Assembly (NCBI GenBank): GCA_027487435.1
Contig: JAIYDP010000246.1
Coordinates: 96,387 to 160,386, forward strand
Reading direction: 5' to 3'
From: Verrucomicrobiaceae bacterium
GTDB taxonomy: Bacteria; Verrucomicrobiota; Verrucomicrobiia; Verrucomicrobiales; Akkermansiaceae
DNA: 64,000 nt
Below, in pieces: positions 63,148 through 64,000 of the stretch (position 1 is its first letter; every line of letters starts with the position of its first letter). Below the pieces are notes generated by a model that searched no databases, was not told the DNA's origin, and was given only the letters and a program-made list of their open reading frames with translations. A program made the translations under genes and the position numbers.

Positions 63148-64000
63148 TTGGGCATCTCACGTCCACGCATCACTCCTGATCTTGATTCCTGCACGCTCCC
63201 AGAGTTTGTAGTAGCCAAGTTTGCGTGCGCCAATGAGACGGCGCGCAAGCGCTTCGATGCCATCCACTTGTTGCTCCTTGGAGTCGATTACCAACAAGTG
63301 CTGCTCTTCTCATGCGTCAAAGAAAGAACTCTGCGTCTTTGGGTCAGTCGCTACAACAAACTGGGCGTCGACGGCATCATCTATCGCCCACAAGCAGGTC
63401 GCCCGCGCAAAATGCAGTCCCCTCAAGTCACTAGCGAGATCATCCCCTTGCTGGAAGATCCATCACTCGCTGAGCAAACCCATTGGACACTCACCAAACT
63501 GCACGGATATCTCAAAGTGCAGAAGGATCTTGATCTCTCCTACCGCACGCTTCACCGCTACATCAAAGAACAAAATTACGTCCGCCGCATCCCGCGTCCC
63601 ATGCCCGAACCGCCAGATAAAATCGCTTGGCAACAAAGCCGGGAAGAGTGCGCACAGCAATTGATCCAATCTATCAACGACCCTCTAAAAACCGTCTATT
63701 TTTCAGATGAAGCGGGTTTCGAGGGTGATCCGCGGCCACGGCAAAAATGGGTCAAGCGAGGCAGCAATCCCACTCAACCCTACTTTGGCGCGCACGTTCG
63801 CAAAAACATCGTCGCGGCAGTGCATCCGGAGAGCGGGGATTTTGTTAGCCTCATCGTGCCGCACAATGACAAGGAAGTCTTTCAGGCTTTTCTCGACACC
63901 TTCGCGCAGGAAGTGCCTGAACAAGAGGGCAAAGAAATCGTTCTCGTGCTCGACAATGCCAGTTGGCACAAAGCCAAAAGTCTGAACTGGCATCACATCA
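63148..64000 (+). CDS. IS630-family transposase, 3' end off the window
   Basis: The frame is open from a TGA at 63136 to the window edge. The first plausible start is TTG at 63148; no early in-frame ATG exists. The N-terminal part has a helix-turn-helix with KERTLRLWVSRYNKLGVDGI and AGRPRK. The DDE catalytic part shows VYFSDEAGFEGDPRP, then QKWVKRGSNPTQPYF, then VLDNASWHKAK, the typical IS630 DEAGF and DNASWHK motifs. The final Glu of the DDE triad would lie beyond position 64000. The element is probably intact, but this cannot be checked in the window. Confidence 0.88.
   Translation, partial: MGISRPRITPDLDSCTLPEFVVAKFACANETARKRFDAIHLLLLGVDYQQVLLFSCVKERTLRLWVSRYNKLGVDGIIYRPQAGRPRKMQSPQVTSEIIPLLEDPSLAEQTHWTLTKLHGYLKVQKDLDLSYRTLHRYIKEQNYVRRIPRPMPEPPDKIAWQQSREECAQQLIQSINDPLKTVYFSDEAGFEGDPRPRQKWVKRGSNPTQPYFGAHVRKNIVAAVHPESGDFVSLIVPHNDKEVFQAFLDTFAQEVPEQEGKEIVLVLDNASWHKAKSLNWHHI

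Noticed and set aside
63221..63985. Two shorter plus-strand frames and a minus-strand frame at the right edge
   Set aside because: They are out of frame with the IS630 transposase, whose DEAGF and DNASWHK motifs are in the frame starting at 63148.
1..64000. rRNA, tRNA, riboswitch and prophage genes
   Set aside because: None was recognised on reading either strand. Small RNAs cannot be excluded by eye.

Overview
The window reads as chromosome from a free-living member of the Verrucomicrobiota (PVC group). The species cannot be named from it. The grounds are the gene families: clustered secreted sulfatases, sialate-O-acetylesterase-like (SASA) SGNH esterases, a MoxR/DUF58/BatA-type operon of PVC style, GldG/DUF4340 genes, and giant secreted proteins with passenger-associated (autotransporter-associated beta-strand) repeats ending in an Asp/Asn-rich NNDG motif. 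Few genes have a strong Shine-Dalgarno sequence. No rRNA, tRNA or CRISPR was seen.

Region 1 (1-18.25 kb, minus strand) is one tightly packed operon. In transcription order it encodes a MoxR AAA+ ATPase, a DUF58 protein, a BatA-like VWA membrane protein, a second VWA membrane protein, a 1501-residue membrane/coiled-coil protein (DUF4175-like), a small SASA esterase, a terpenoid-cyclase-like toroid protein, a transglutaminase-like protein, a thioredoxin-fold/TPR protein and, after a 117-bp gap, a GDSL esterase cut by the window edge. Region 2 (18.4-28.3 kb, plus strand) is a polysaccharide-desulfation cluster: four sulfatases with Cys-type formylglycine motifs, an FAD-dependent oxidoreductase and a SASA esterase. 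Region 3 (28.5-32.75 kb, plus) encodes an ABC-2 permease, a GldG-like protein and a DUF4340 protein, with no ATPase gene nearby.

Region 4 (32.8-37.4 kb) is mixed: an RbsD/FucU-like lipoprotein, a 98-residue RNase III-like protein, a protein resembling those annotated as 3-methyladenine DNA glycosylase, deoxyribose-phosphate aldolase, a GH25-fold lipoprotein and a DUF3592 protein. Region 5 (37.65-44.3 kb, minus) is a compact five-gene operon that pairs a polysaccharide O-acetyltransferase module (AlgI-type MBOAT plus AlgJ/AlgX-like protein) with a SASA esterase, a TolB-like propeller protein and a lipoprotein. An alpha/beta-hydrolase and a lipoprotein follow.

Region 6 (46.3-62.75 kb, minus) holds three consecutive giant secreted proteins (1675, 1818 and 1924 residues). 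Their N-terminal parts differ, but all three end in the same 133-residue module with no insertions or deletions, and two of them share other modules (Ig-like and jelly-roll-like domains). This is the most interesting part of the window: it looks like a family of surface or secreted polysaccharide-active proteins with a common C-terminal sorting or anchoring tag. An IS630-type transposase gene enters from the right edge at about 63.1 kb.

The recurring theme is removal and remodelling of sulfate and acetyl esters on polysaccharides at the cell surface. That reading is inferred from gene content and is not demonstrated by the sequence.
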